Positions 37,319-43,963 of a stretch of 53,598 bases of DNA are shown here, piece after piece. Under the pieces are notes generated by a model. That model was not told where the DNA came from, made no database searches, and saw only the letters and a list, made by a program, of their open reading frames with translations. Every line of letters starts with the position of its first letter. Positions within the stretch are counted from its first letter, which is position 1. Source of the stretch: Candidatus Aegiribacteria sp. (GTDB lineage: Bacteria; Fermentibacterota; Fermentibacteria; Fermentibacterales; JCC-6); contig JAIORS010000069.1 of the NCBI GenBank assembly GCA_021108005.1, positions 1-53,598 of the forward strand, written 5' to 3'. The translations under genes were made by a program, and so were the position numbers.

Positions 37319-37858
37319 TCAATCGTACTTGATCAGTTCGTATGGCAGGCTCGGTTCCTCGCCTTTCAGCAGGGAAGTTAGAGCGGCCCAGAAAACGTCA
37401 GCGCTGGGGGGGCATCCCGGCAGGAAATAATCTATCTTGACCACTTCATGGCAGGGATATACCCTGTCCAGAAGCAAGGGGATGTCCGGATCATTGGGAA
37501 TAACGCCATCCACGACTGTAGGACCTTGCAGGAAAGCCTCATCGAGGCACTCCTTCAAAGGCACCATATTACGCATTGAGGGTATGCCGCCGGTTAGAGC
37601 GCATTCCCCAACGGCTATCAACACTTTGCAATGCTTGCGGAAGGAACGCAGCACTTCTACATTTTCATCTGTAGAGCAGCCTCCTTCAATGAGACCGATA
37701 TCGACTGGTCCGGAGAACTCTTTTATATCATCTATCGGAGATTTGTTGAAATCAACAAGCTCGATCAATTCCAGTATTCGAGTGTCAATATCTAAAAGTG
37801 ACATATGACAACCAAAACATCCCGTCAAATTAGCTGTTGCTACTTTCGGTTTAGACAT
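37319..37858 (-). CDS. hoxY: [NiFe] hydrogenase small subunit
   Basis: The 179-aa electron-transfer subunit carrying one proximal [4Fe-4S] cluster. Ligands are Cys14 and Cys17 (TGCFGCHMS), GECALTGG and FLPGCPPSADV, with IEGGCSTDEN near the pocket. There is no Tat signal and no C-terminal cluster domain, as expected for the cytoplasmic group 3 small subunit rather than the membrane type. It lies 15 bases after hoxU and 32 bases before hoxH. Confidence 0.93.
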   Translation of the reverse strand: MSKPKVATANLTGCFGCHMSLLDIDTRILELIELVDFNKSPIDDIKEFSGPVDIGLIEGGCSTDENVEVLRSFRKHCKVLIAVGECALTGGIPSMRNMVPLKECLDEAFLQGPTVVDGVIPNDPDIPLLLDRVYPCHEVVKIDYFLPGCPPSADVFWAALTSLLKGEEPSLPYELIKYD

Positions 37859-37873
37859 ATTTCCATCCTTACC

Positions 37874-38590
37874 TTAGTTTATTGCCTTGTTCTTTTCGAT
37901 GTCCGAGCCAATAGGCTCTTTATCGTAAAGTCTGGTGCCGTAAGGCATTTCATAGCCTTTCCGCTTGATCACAATACTGCCGGTAGGGCACATTTCAGTC
38001 GCCTTATCAGCCGCTTCAAGAACTGTTGCGGCCAGGTTATATTCCGTGTCGATGGCAATACTGGTGTTAATACCGCGGCCCTCAAAGCCGAAAACCACCT
38101 TTTTATCCAGATCCCTGGAAGAACGGACACACCGCCCGCAGAGAACACAACGATCACGATCAATATAGACATCTTTATGTGAAGCATCCACCTTTTTCCG
38201 CTGGTAGAGATAGGGATAGGTGGGAGCCATAACGCCTAAACGGTAAGCCAGTGCCTGCAGCTCACAGTTACCGCTCTTCTCGCAGAAGGGACAGAAGTGG
38301 TTCCCCTCCACGAAGAGCATCTCAACAACCTTCCGACGTGCCTCATTAAGTTCATCGGTATCGGTTTCAATTACCAGCCCGTCAGCTACCGGAAAGGTGC
38401 AGGCACTGCAAGCTCTGCCGTTTACCTTGACTGTACATATGCGGCAGTGGCCTCCGGGTTCAAGATCATTGTGATAGCAAAGGCGGGGAATGTAGATTCC
38501 CGCGTTATCTGCGGCCTGCATAATTGTCTGATCGGCATTGGCTTGAATCTCCCGACCATCGATAATCATCGTTACGGTATTTTCATTCAT
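37874..38590 (-). CDS. hoxU: hydrogenase diaphorase ferredoxin-like subunit
   Basis: 238 aa, like the N-terminal part of NuoG. It has a [2Fe-2S] domain (CYHNDLEPGGHCRICTVKV...ACSAC), a His-Cys3 [4Fe-4S] site (GNHFCPFCEKSGNCELQ), then DRCVLCGRCVRSSRDL and MCPTGSIVIK as a ferredoxin-type site. It links the flavin subunit to HoxY. It starts 2 bases after the hoxEF stop. Confidence 0.92.
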   Translation of the reverse strand: MNENTVTMIIDGREIQANADQTIMQAADNAGIYIPRLCYHNDLEPGGHCRICTVKVNGRACSACTFPVADGLVIETDTDELNEARRKVVEMLFVEGNHFCPFCEKSGNCELQALAYRLGVMAPTYPYLYQRKKVDASHKDVYIDRDRCVLCGRCVRSSRDLDKKVVFGFEGRGINTSIAIDTEYNLAATVLEAADKATEMCPTGSIVIKRKGYEMPYGTRLYDKEPIGSDIEKNKAIN

Positions 38591-38592
38591 AC

Positions 38593-40377
38593 CTATTCTA
38601 CCTCCACCGTGGACTGATGCCCGGTTATTTCGCTGGACATGGCAATTGCCTTTTCAAAATCAAAAAGCGGAATAGCATCGGTATCGTTTATTCTTGTATT
38701 GTAAAGAGACGCGAAATCCTTCAGCGTAGTGAGTACTGGATTAGCCGCTGTTTGACCCAGCCCGCAGCGGCTCATCATTGTAATAGTATTTCCCAGTTCT
38801 TTCAGCTTTACCAGATCCTCCCTGGCTCCATGGCCTTGCAGGATTTTATCCAGATATTTAAGCAGAAGTGTAGTGCCCACCCGGCAGGGAGCACACCAGC
38901 CGCACGATTCCTCAACAAAAAACTCGGTGAATTCTCTAACAATCTGAAGAAGGTCGCGCTGTTGGCCGAAAACCATAATCGAGCCGCCTGTGGGCAGATC
39001 CTCAAAAGAAATACTCCGTCCGTAGTCTTTTGGGGCAATACAGCTTCCGGACGCTCCCCCCACCTGTACCGCCTGGGCATCTTCCGCATCGACCATGGAA
39101 AGGATATCATCCACGGTTAAGCCATACTCAACTTCATATACTCCAGGATGCGGGCAATCACCGGAAATGCTCAACAGCTTCGTGCCGGTGGAATCTCTGG
39201 TTCCCAGTTCAGTGAACCATTCACCGCCTTTCTCCAGAATACGCGCTGCGCAGCAGAGGGTTTCCACGTTATTGACCGAGGTAGGCTGATTGAAGTAACC
39301 GCTGGTCACCGGGAAGGGAGGACGATCTCTTGGAGCTCCCCGTTTTCCCTCTAAAGATTCGATCAAAGAGGATTCTTCGCCGCACACGTAGGCGCCGGCA
39401 CCGAGCTGAATACTTATATCGAAGTTAAAACCCTCCTTGCCGCAGATATTTTCTCCTAAAAGACCAAGATGGCGACGGCGATAGAGTACCTGCTGGAGGT
39501 GACCATAAAGGTATTCATATTCCCCGCGAAGATAAACCGTGCCGCTTTCAGCTCCGATTGCATAGCCGGCAATGGTCATGCCTTCGAAAAGCAGATCAGG
39601 GACCTCGGTAAGGATTACACGGTCTTTAAAGGTGCCCGGTTCGCCCTCATCGGCATTGCAGATCACGTAATGGGCTTCGCCTTTTGCCTTGCGGCAGAAA
39701 TCCCACTTCATGGCGGTGGGAAAACCGGCCCCTCCTCTTCCACGCAACCTGGAGATATTTATCTCGTTAATCACATCTTCAGGCGATTTGTTAATTGCTG
39801 CACGGATAGCTGCCCCATGTTCCATGGGAGCGAAGATCACTTCTCCGCTCTTGATAAGATTATTCTCAACCCGGTTGTACAGCGGAGTTTCTTCCATTCT
39901 CTTCGCGTAATCACCCTTGCGGATTGACTCAATCAGACCCGGAACATCTTCTACTTTCAGATTGGGAACCACGGTACTGTTCACCAGGGCCGCAGGTGCC
40001 TGATCACTCATACCTATACACGATGTATATTCCAGTGAAATAGCGCCATCATCACTGGTTGATCCAAAGGGCACACCAACTGCCTTCTCAAAGGCGACAG
40101 CAACATCCTCCATGCCGTGCATTTTCTCCACCACGGCGTTACAGAGACGAATTACCGTTTTCCCCTGAGGCCGCCTGGAAAGCAAGTGGTAAAAACTTAC
40201 CATATCCTGGACTTCCACCCTGTGTATTCCCAGCTCCCCGGCTATAGACTGGAGCGCCTGTTCGGAGATGTACCCCATTTCATCCTGTACATCGCGTACA
40301 ATATTCATCAATTGACTTCGATTCCTATCGTACTTGCCGACGATTTCCTCAACAGACGCCAGAGTATTAGCGGACAT
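38593..40377 (-). CDS. hoxF: fused HoxE-HoxF (NuoE-NuoF-like) NAD(H)-binding diaphorase subunit
   Basis: 594 aa. Residues 1-155 are a NuoE/HoxE-type thioredoxin fold. Only two Cys remain at the usual [2Fe-2S] site (RLCNAVVEKMHG and TSCIGMSDQAPA, where the second Cys of each pair is Val and Ser), so a normal four-Cys cluster is unlikely. Residues about 210-590 are the NuoF part: FMN/NAD site RGRGGAGFPTAMKW, CNADEGEPGTFKDR, GAGAYVCGEESSLIESLEGKRG, and the [4Fe-4S] site ESCGWCAPCRVGT plus SRCGLG. It is the first gene of the hox operon, with GGAGG before the ATG. Confidence 0.92.
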   Translation of the reverse strand: MSANTLASVEEIVGKYDRNRSQLMNIVRDVQDEMGYISEQALQSIAGELGIHRVEVQDMVSFYHLLSRRPQGKTVIRLCNAVVEKMHGMEDVAVAFEKAVGVPFGSTSDDGAISLEYTSCIGMSDQAPAALVNSTVVPNLKVEDVPGLIESIRKGDYAKRMEETPLYNRVENNLIKSGEVIFAPMEHGAAIRAAINKSPEDVINEINISRLRGRGGAGFPTAMKWDFCRKAKGEAHYVICNADEGEPGTFKDRVILTEVPDLLFEGMTIAGYAIGAESGTVYLRGEYEYLYGHLQQVLYRRRHLGLLGENICGKEGFNFDISIQLGAGAYVCGEESSLIESLEGKRGAPRDRPPFPVTSGYFNQPTSVNNVETLCCAARILEKGGEWFTELGTRDSTGTKLLSISGDCPHPGVYEVEYGLTVDDILSMVDAEDAQAVQVGGASGSCIAPKDYGRSISFEDLPTGGSIMVFGQQRDLLQIVREFTEFFVEESCGWCAPCRVGTTLLLKYLDKILQGHGAREDLVKLKELGNTITMMSRCGLGQTAANPVLTTLKDFASLYNTRINDTDAIPLFDFEKAIAMSSEITGHQSTVEVE

Positions 40378-40772
40378 AGTACTTACCTCCAGTTTAATTG
40401 GCGCTATCTAAAGACTATAGCATATCTTACATACATACTGATTGTTCTTCAACCGTGACAGATATTCTAATCAATCTGCATCAATTTAACAATAGAATTC
40501 AGCCGTCAAGAAAACGAAAGGCTGATAAGTTAGGAGAAGATCGAAAGTGACAACTTGACCTTATTTCGTTGATTCAATAAGTTGGATTAATCTAAAGCTA
40601 TTCCATTAAACTAACACTTGGGCTTTGCAGATTGCATCACTAAAGCCAGTATTCTTTCGAAATTCTTCTACAGCCAATTGTTTTGTATTGCTTTATGTTC
40701 TAATTTCAAGCTTACCACGAAGATGATAGTATTCCATGCCTTCAATCACAAGGGTTTTTTCGATACAACTGC
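40378..40772. other. 395-base space with an orphan iron-promoter-like copy
   Basis: The hoxEF leader occupies the left end. A stretch at 40549-40615 matches the promoter of the DtxR-feo operon (42824-42890) at roughly 80% of positions, including a DtxR-box-like TTGGATTAATCTAAAGCTA at 40582-40600, but no plus-strand gene follows. On the minus strand a short frame from 40737 (MEYYHLRGKLEIRT, stop, SNTKQLAVEEFRKNTG) looks like a decayed small gene. Confidence 0.5.
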
Positions 40773-40985
40773 CTATTCGTGATACTGGAACACATCATCA
40801 ACAGACACTCCAAACACTTTTGAAATCCTCAGGGCAAGCAGGAGAGATGGGTTATACCTGGATGCCTCAAGGGCAATGATGGTCTGTCGTGTAACATGAG
40901 CGAGATCAGCCAGTTTCTGCTGTGTCATTTCACCGTGCTCAAAACGTAAACGTCGGATTTGATTTTGTAGTTTAGCAGATTCCAC
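40773..40985 (-). CDS. Xre-family transcriptional regulator
   Basis: 70 aa. The classic helix-turn-helix is visible (TQQKLADLAHVTRQTIIALEASRYNPSL), followed by LALRISKVFGVSVDDVFQY, which closes the five-helix Xre/Cro fold. It overlaps by 14 bases the end of a membrane-protein gene. Pairs of this kind (short Xre regulator plus four-helix membrane protein) are common, and the regulator is likely to control the pair. Confidence 0.88.
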   Translation of the reverse strand: MESAKLQNQIRRLRFEHGEMTQQKLADLAHVTRQTIIALEASRYNPSLLLALRISKVFGVSVDDVFQYHE

Positions 40986-41394
40986 AGTTTGTGCCTCGTC
41001 GATACTGTGTTAGGGTAATAATAGAAGATACCAGAACCAGTAAAGCCCAACCAATCCATACAAACAAAGGGAAATAATCAATGGAGACAACTCCAGCATC
41101 AAGATGGCTGTAGTAAATCACCAAGGATGTGATAACGAAATACCCAAAGACAAAGGAAAGCGCACCTTTTAGAGACATTAGCTTTATAGAGGCATCGCGT
41201 TCATCTTCTATTACCTCCGAAGGACTCTTCTTTCGCAGGAAGATCAGATGACCAATGCCCAGAAAACCAAATACCGCGAACCCAGCATATGCCCGGCTGA
41301 TTCCCATGTTTTGCCAGATAAGGAAGAAAAGCAGAATGGCGACTGCAAGAATAGAGAGATTAAAAATCGCAAGTTTTTCGTGCCTGTTCAACAT
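40972..41394 (-). CDS. four-helix membrane protein paired with the Xre regulator
   Basis: 140 aa from the ATG at 41394, which has GGAGG six bases before it; an upstream in-frame start would add 12 basic residues. Membrane spans at about 10-30, 32-50, 75-95 and 110-130. A conserved-looking SPSEVIEDERDASIKLMSLKGAL cytoplasmic loop links spans 2 and 3, as in DUF2178-type proteins. The function is unknown. It is the upstream member of a two-gene operon with the Xre regulator. Confidence 0.7.
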   Translation of the reverse strand: MLNRHEKLAIFNLSILAVAILLFFLIWQNMGISRAYAGFAVFGFLGIGHLIFLRKKSPSEVIEDERDASIKLMSLKGALSFVFGYFVITSLVIYYSHLDAGVVSIDYFPLFVWIGWALLVLVSSIITLTQYRRGTNCGIC

Positions 41395-41821
41395 CTTAGA
41401 CCTCCGTTTTTCTAGAGTGCGGTAACACAAAGACGAATGTAATATATTTCATACAAAATGTCAAGTATATATTACCTGTAAAATTGATTCAGTAAGCAAA
41501 GTTCCGAAGTATAAATAATTTCACTGGATATTTATCCAGGAATCGGCAGAGATGTAAAGTATAATCAGGTATTGTCCGGATCCATCCAGAGAATTACATG
41601 GATTGCCTAGCATCGTCTGAGATATTTTTCAAAATTATTTGATTTGGAAAAGCCCGAAGCGGATTACATTCCATGGCAGGACGATATTTGACTGGTGGTT
41701 TCTCAGGTGGTATGCTCAGTTTCAGGCAGGAATTGGAGATTTATTGGGACGACTGGGCTGCTTTGTGAGCAGGTCATGGAATTGCGGAAAATCAATTATC
41801 CCGTTGCTCAATGAGGATTAT
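41395..41821. other. 427 bases without a supported gene
   Basis: An AT-rich divergent space between the membrane-protein gene and the nucleotidyltransferase. An open stretch in frame with the latter runs from 41639, but its sequence (MIWKSPKRITFHGRTIFDWWF) does not look like the family. No operator, terminator or RNA gene is recognised. Confidence 0.5.
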
Positions 41822-42370
41822 ATGAATGAGGAGTTAGAGGTACTGAGTATTGTTACGCATGCTCTGAATGGGGCGGGAATCGCATACATGATTACAGGAT
41901 CCGTTGCCATGAACTACTATGCTTTCCCAAGGATGACCAGAGATATTGATATCGTGATTGAACTTCATCGAAAAGATCTTTCCGTGTTTATTGATCTTTT
42001 TGAAAATGATTTTTTCCTTTATCCCGATTCAATAAAGGAAGCCATAATCAATCACGAGATGTTTAATATCATCCATAATAAATATGTGGTGAAACTTGAT
42101 TTCATAGTAAAAAAACCGTCTCCATATCGACTCACAGAGTTTCAAAGAAGACAGCAGGTTGTTATTGAGGGAATGTCAATGCGGATTGTGAGCCCCGAGG
42201 ATTTGATTTTGTCAAAACTCTGGTGGGCAAAGGATACCCAATCAGAGCTGCAGATAGGTGATGTAAAAAACATATTGTCCTCTGTAGACAATCTTGATAT
42301 TCCTTATATAGACCACTGGGTAGAGGAGATGAACCTGCAGGACATTTACCGAAAGGCAATTGATGCTTGA
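41822..42370 (+). CDS. nucleotidyltransferase-fold protein
   Basis: 182 aa from the ATG at 41822 (GAGGA five bases upstream); a longer in-frame start at 41639 adds 61 residues that do not fit. It has the nucleotidyltransferase signature YMITGSVAMNYYAFPRMTRDIDIVIEL (Gly-Ser, then Asp-x-Asp at about residues 41-43) and a third candidate acidic residue in VKLDFIVKK. It continues SPEDLILSKLWWAKDTQSE, typical of the AbiEii-like/DUF6036-type group. The partner gene overlaps its end by 8 nt. Small NTase pairs of this type often act as toxin-antitoxin or defence modules; that role is inference. Confidence 0.75.
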   Translation: MNEELEVLSIVTHALNGAGIAYMITGSVAMNYYAFPRMTRDIDIVIELHRKDLSVFIDLFENDFFLYPDSIKEAIINHEMFNIIHNKYVVKLDFIVKKPSPYRLTEFQRRQQVVIEGMSMRIVSPEDLILSKLWWAKDTQSELQIGDVKNILSSVDNLDIPYIDHWVEEMNLQDIYRKAIDA

Positions 42371-42617
42371 TACAAATCCGGTGATGGAAGCAAAGACAAG
42401 AGCTATGATGATGGAGAAGCCCCGGGAAGAAAGATTAGTAATAGGGTGCTCAATGTTTACCTTCGCCAGAACTATAGTCAGAGCCTCGATTCTGCAGAGA
42501 AACAGTGATATTTCTCCTGATGACCTTAGAAAAGAATTGTTTTTGAGATTCTATGGCAACGATATGGACAAAGATTCCAGAAACAGAATAGCACTCCGTT
42601 TTGCAAATTCTCAATAG
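42363..42617 (+). CDS. small partner protein of the nucleotidyltransferase
   Basis: 84 aa, starting at an ATG that overlaps the end of the preceding gene. The sequence (AKTRAMMMEKPREERLVIGCSMFTFARTIVRASILQ, then DDLRKELFLRFYGNDM) is helical and basic. It resembles the short proteins often found after this kind of NTase, but no catalytic motif is visible. Co-translation suggests that they act together. Confidence 0.65.
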   Translation: MLDTNPVMEAKTRAMMMEKPREERLVIGCSMFTFARTIVRASILQRNSDISPDDLRKELFLRFYGNDMDKDSRNRIALRFANSQ

Positions 42618-42823
42618 CAGTCAAGATTTTCTGATGTCTCCCGAAACGGACGCTTGACGGTCGAACTATCGTGGAAGCAACAGGCTTCTGTGCTATCGGT
42701 TCTGTAGGTAAAACACCTGCCTTCGCTCGACCTGGCTGTTCGACCCATAGTAGGTACTTCTTGGCCCCTTTGCGATCAATTTAGAGCTGGTGAGTGACCA
42801 GAAGTTACGTCCGACCCCAAAGA
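42618..42823. other. 206-base structured non-coding stretch
   Basis: Less AT-rich than its surroundings and without a gene. GGTCGAAC and its exact reverse complement GTTCGACC lie about 80 bases apart, with smaller hairpins between them. It could be an RNA or the edge of a decayed element. I cannot assign it. Confidence 0.35.
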
Positions 42824-42890
42824 GACAGCTTGACATTTTCCGTTGATTCAGTAAGTTAGATTAGGCTAAAGATATTACATAAAACTAATT
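42824..42890 (+). promoter_or_regulatory. promoter with DtxR/IdeR-box-like operator of the feo operon
   Basis: A -35-like TTGACA lies at 42830-42835. TTAGATTAGGCTAAAGATA (42856-42874) matches the known DtxR/IdeR operator TTAGGTTAGGCTAACCTAA at 13 of 19 positions, including the central TTAGGCTAA. It sits 35 bases before the start of a DtxR-family gene, so the regulator could control itself and the feo genes by ferrous iron. A related copy lies at 40549-40615. Confidence 0.7.
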
Positions 42891-42908
42891 CGAAAGGTAT
42901 TGATTAAA

Positions 42909-43406
42909 ATGGAACTCAGTTCCAGTCTTGAAGATTATCTTGAGGCTATCTACAATGTGATTAAAGTAAAAACTGCGGCAAGAGCTACCGACATCGCGAA
43001 GGTACTCGATGTAGCTAATTCCTCGGTTACAAATGCCCTTCAGATACTTGTTAATAAAGGTCTTATTAATCATGCTCCGTACGATATAATCACATTGACG
43101 CCCGAAGGCAGGGAAATAGCGAAGCAAATCGCATGGAAGCATGAGGTGTTCCGTGACTTCTTCACTACCGTACTCTCGATAGATTGTGATATTGCCAACA
43201 AATGCGCATGCAGCATAGAGCATATTATTCCGGACGAGGTTGTTAAGAGATTCGTCCAGTACCTCGATTTCGAGAGAGAATGCAAATATGGTGGAAAAAA
43301 GTGGGTTGAAGGAATCGGATTCATACACAAAGAAATACCCGATGAGATTGATCCATGCGAGGAATGTAAAGAGAAACAGGAAAAAGATGCACGGACGAAG
43401 AAGTAG
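42909..43406 (+). CDS. DtxR/MntR-family metal-dependent regulator
   Basis: 165 aa from the ATG at 42909 (AAAGG upstream); a TTG at 42900 is possible but MELSSSLEDYLEAIYNV is the usual family start. It has a winged helix-turn-helix (ATDIAKVLDVANSSVTNALQILVNKGLI) and a dimerisation and metal domain (WKHEVFRDFFTTVLSIDCDIANKCACSIEHIIPDEVVKRF) with the Glu, Cys and His metal ligands expected of DtxR proteins. No SH3 domain is attached; the two FeoA genes that follow have that fold. It heads the iron operon and overlaps feoA by 20 nt. Confidence 0.9.
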   Translation: MELSSSLEDYLEAIYNVIKVKTAARATDIAKVLDVANSSVTNALQILVNKGLINHAPYDIITLTPEGREIAKQIAWKHEVFRDFFTTVLSIDCDIANKCACSIEHIIPDEVVKRFVQYLDFERECKYGGKKWVEGIGFIHKEIPDEIDPCEECKEKQEKDARTKK

Positions 43407-43647
43407 AGCACACAGCCATTCTGTTAGCTTGAATGAACTGCGCCAGGGTCAGAAAGCCAGGATAATCGCGGTAAGGGGCGGCAGAGGATTCCGTGAGCGG
43501 TTCAGCGGAATGGGGTTGCATATAGGAAGTGAAATGGAAGTGCTCCAGTCAACCGGAACTAATGGAATGATTCTAATCAAAACCGGCGATACACGATTGA
43601 TGATAGGACATGGAATGGCACATAAGATACTCTTGCGACTTGAATGA
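43387..43647 (+). CDS. feoA: FeoA-family protein, first copy
   Basis: 86 aa, starting at an ATG inside the end of the regulator gene. SH3-like FeoA fold: SLNELRQGQKARIIAVRGGRGFRERFSGMGLHIGSEMEVLQ, then MILIKTGDTRLMIGHGMAHKILLRL. The N-terminus (MHGRRSRAHSHSVSL) is basic and His-rich, which is unusual for FeoA and may bind metal or the membrane. FeoA helps FeoB move Fe(II). Confidence 0.85.
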   Translation: MHGRRSRAHSHSVSLNELRQGQKARIIAVRGGRGFRERFSGMGLHIGSEMEVLQSTGTNGMILIKTGDTRLMIGHGMAHKILLRLE

Positions 43648-43716
43648 TCGGAATTTTTTTAACACAGGATTTAGATTTAACTAAATATTCTGATTTGAAC
43701 ACCGAAGGGAAACATT

Positions 43717-43947
43717 GTGAAAATCGGCGATCTTGATATCGGTTCAGAAGCGAAGATCACGGGATACGAACAGGGCAGCAGGGAATACCGTCATAAACTG
43801 CTGAGAATGGGACTCGTGAAAGGCAGCAGGCTCAGGCTTCTAAGGAAAGCGCCCATGGGGGATCCTGTTGAAATCGAATTGAAAGGCCAGAAGATCACGC
43901 TGAGAAAAAGCGAAGCTGACGTTCTTATCATCGACACCGTAGACTGA
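43717..43947 (+). CDS. feoA: FeoA-family protein, second copy
   Basis: 76 aa with a GTG start behind GAAGGG. MKIGDLDIGSEAKITGYEQGSREYRHKLLRMGLVKGSRLRLLRKAPMGDPVEIELKG shows the full FeoA SH3 fold. It lies 17 bases before feoB. Two FeoA genes before one feoB are common in anaerobes. Confidence 0.9.
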   Translation: MKIGDLDIGSEAKITGYEQGSREYRHKLLRMGLVKGSRLRLLRKAPMGDPVEIELKGQKITLRKSEADVLIIDTVD

Positions 43948-43963
43948 ATACACGGAGAGAAAA

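Noticed and set aside
40612-40737. Small minus-strand gene after the Xre regulator
   Set aside because: The frame starting MEYYHLRGKLEIRT meets a stop after 14 codons and then continues; at most it is a remnant.
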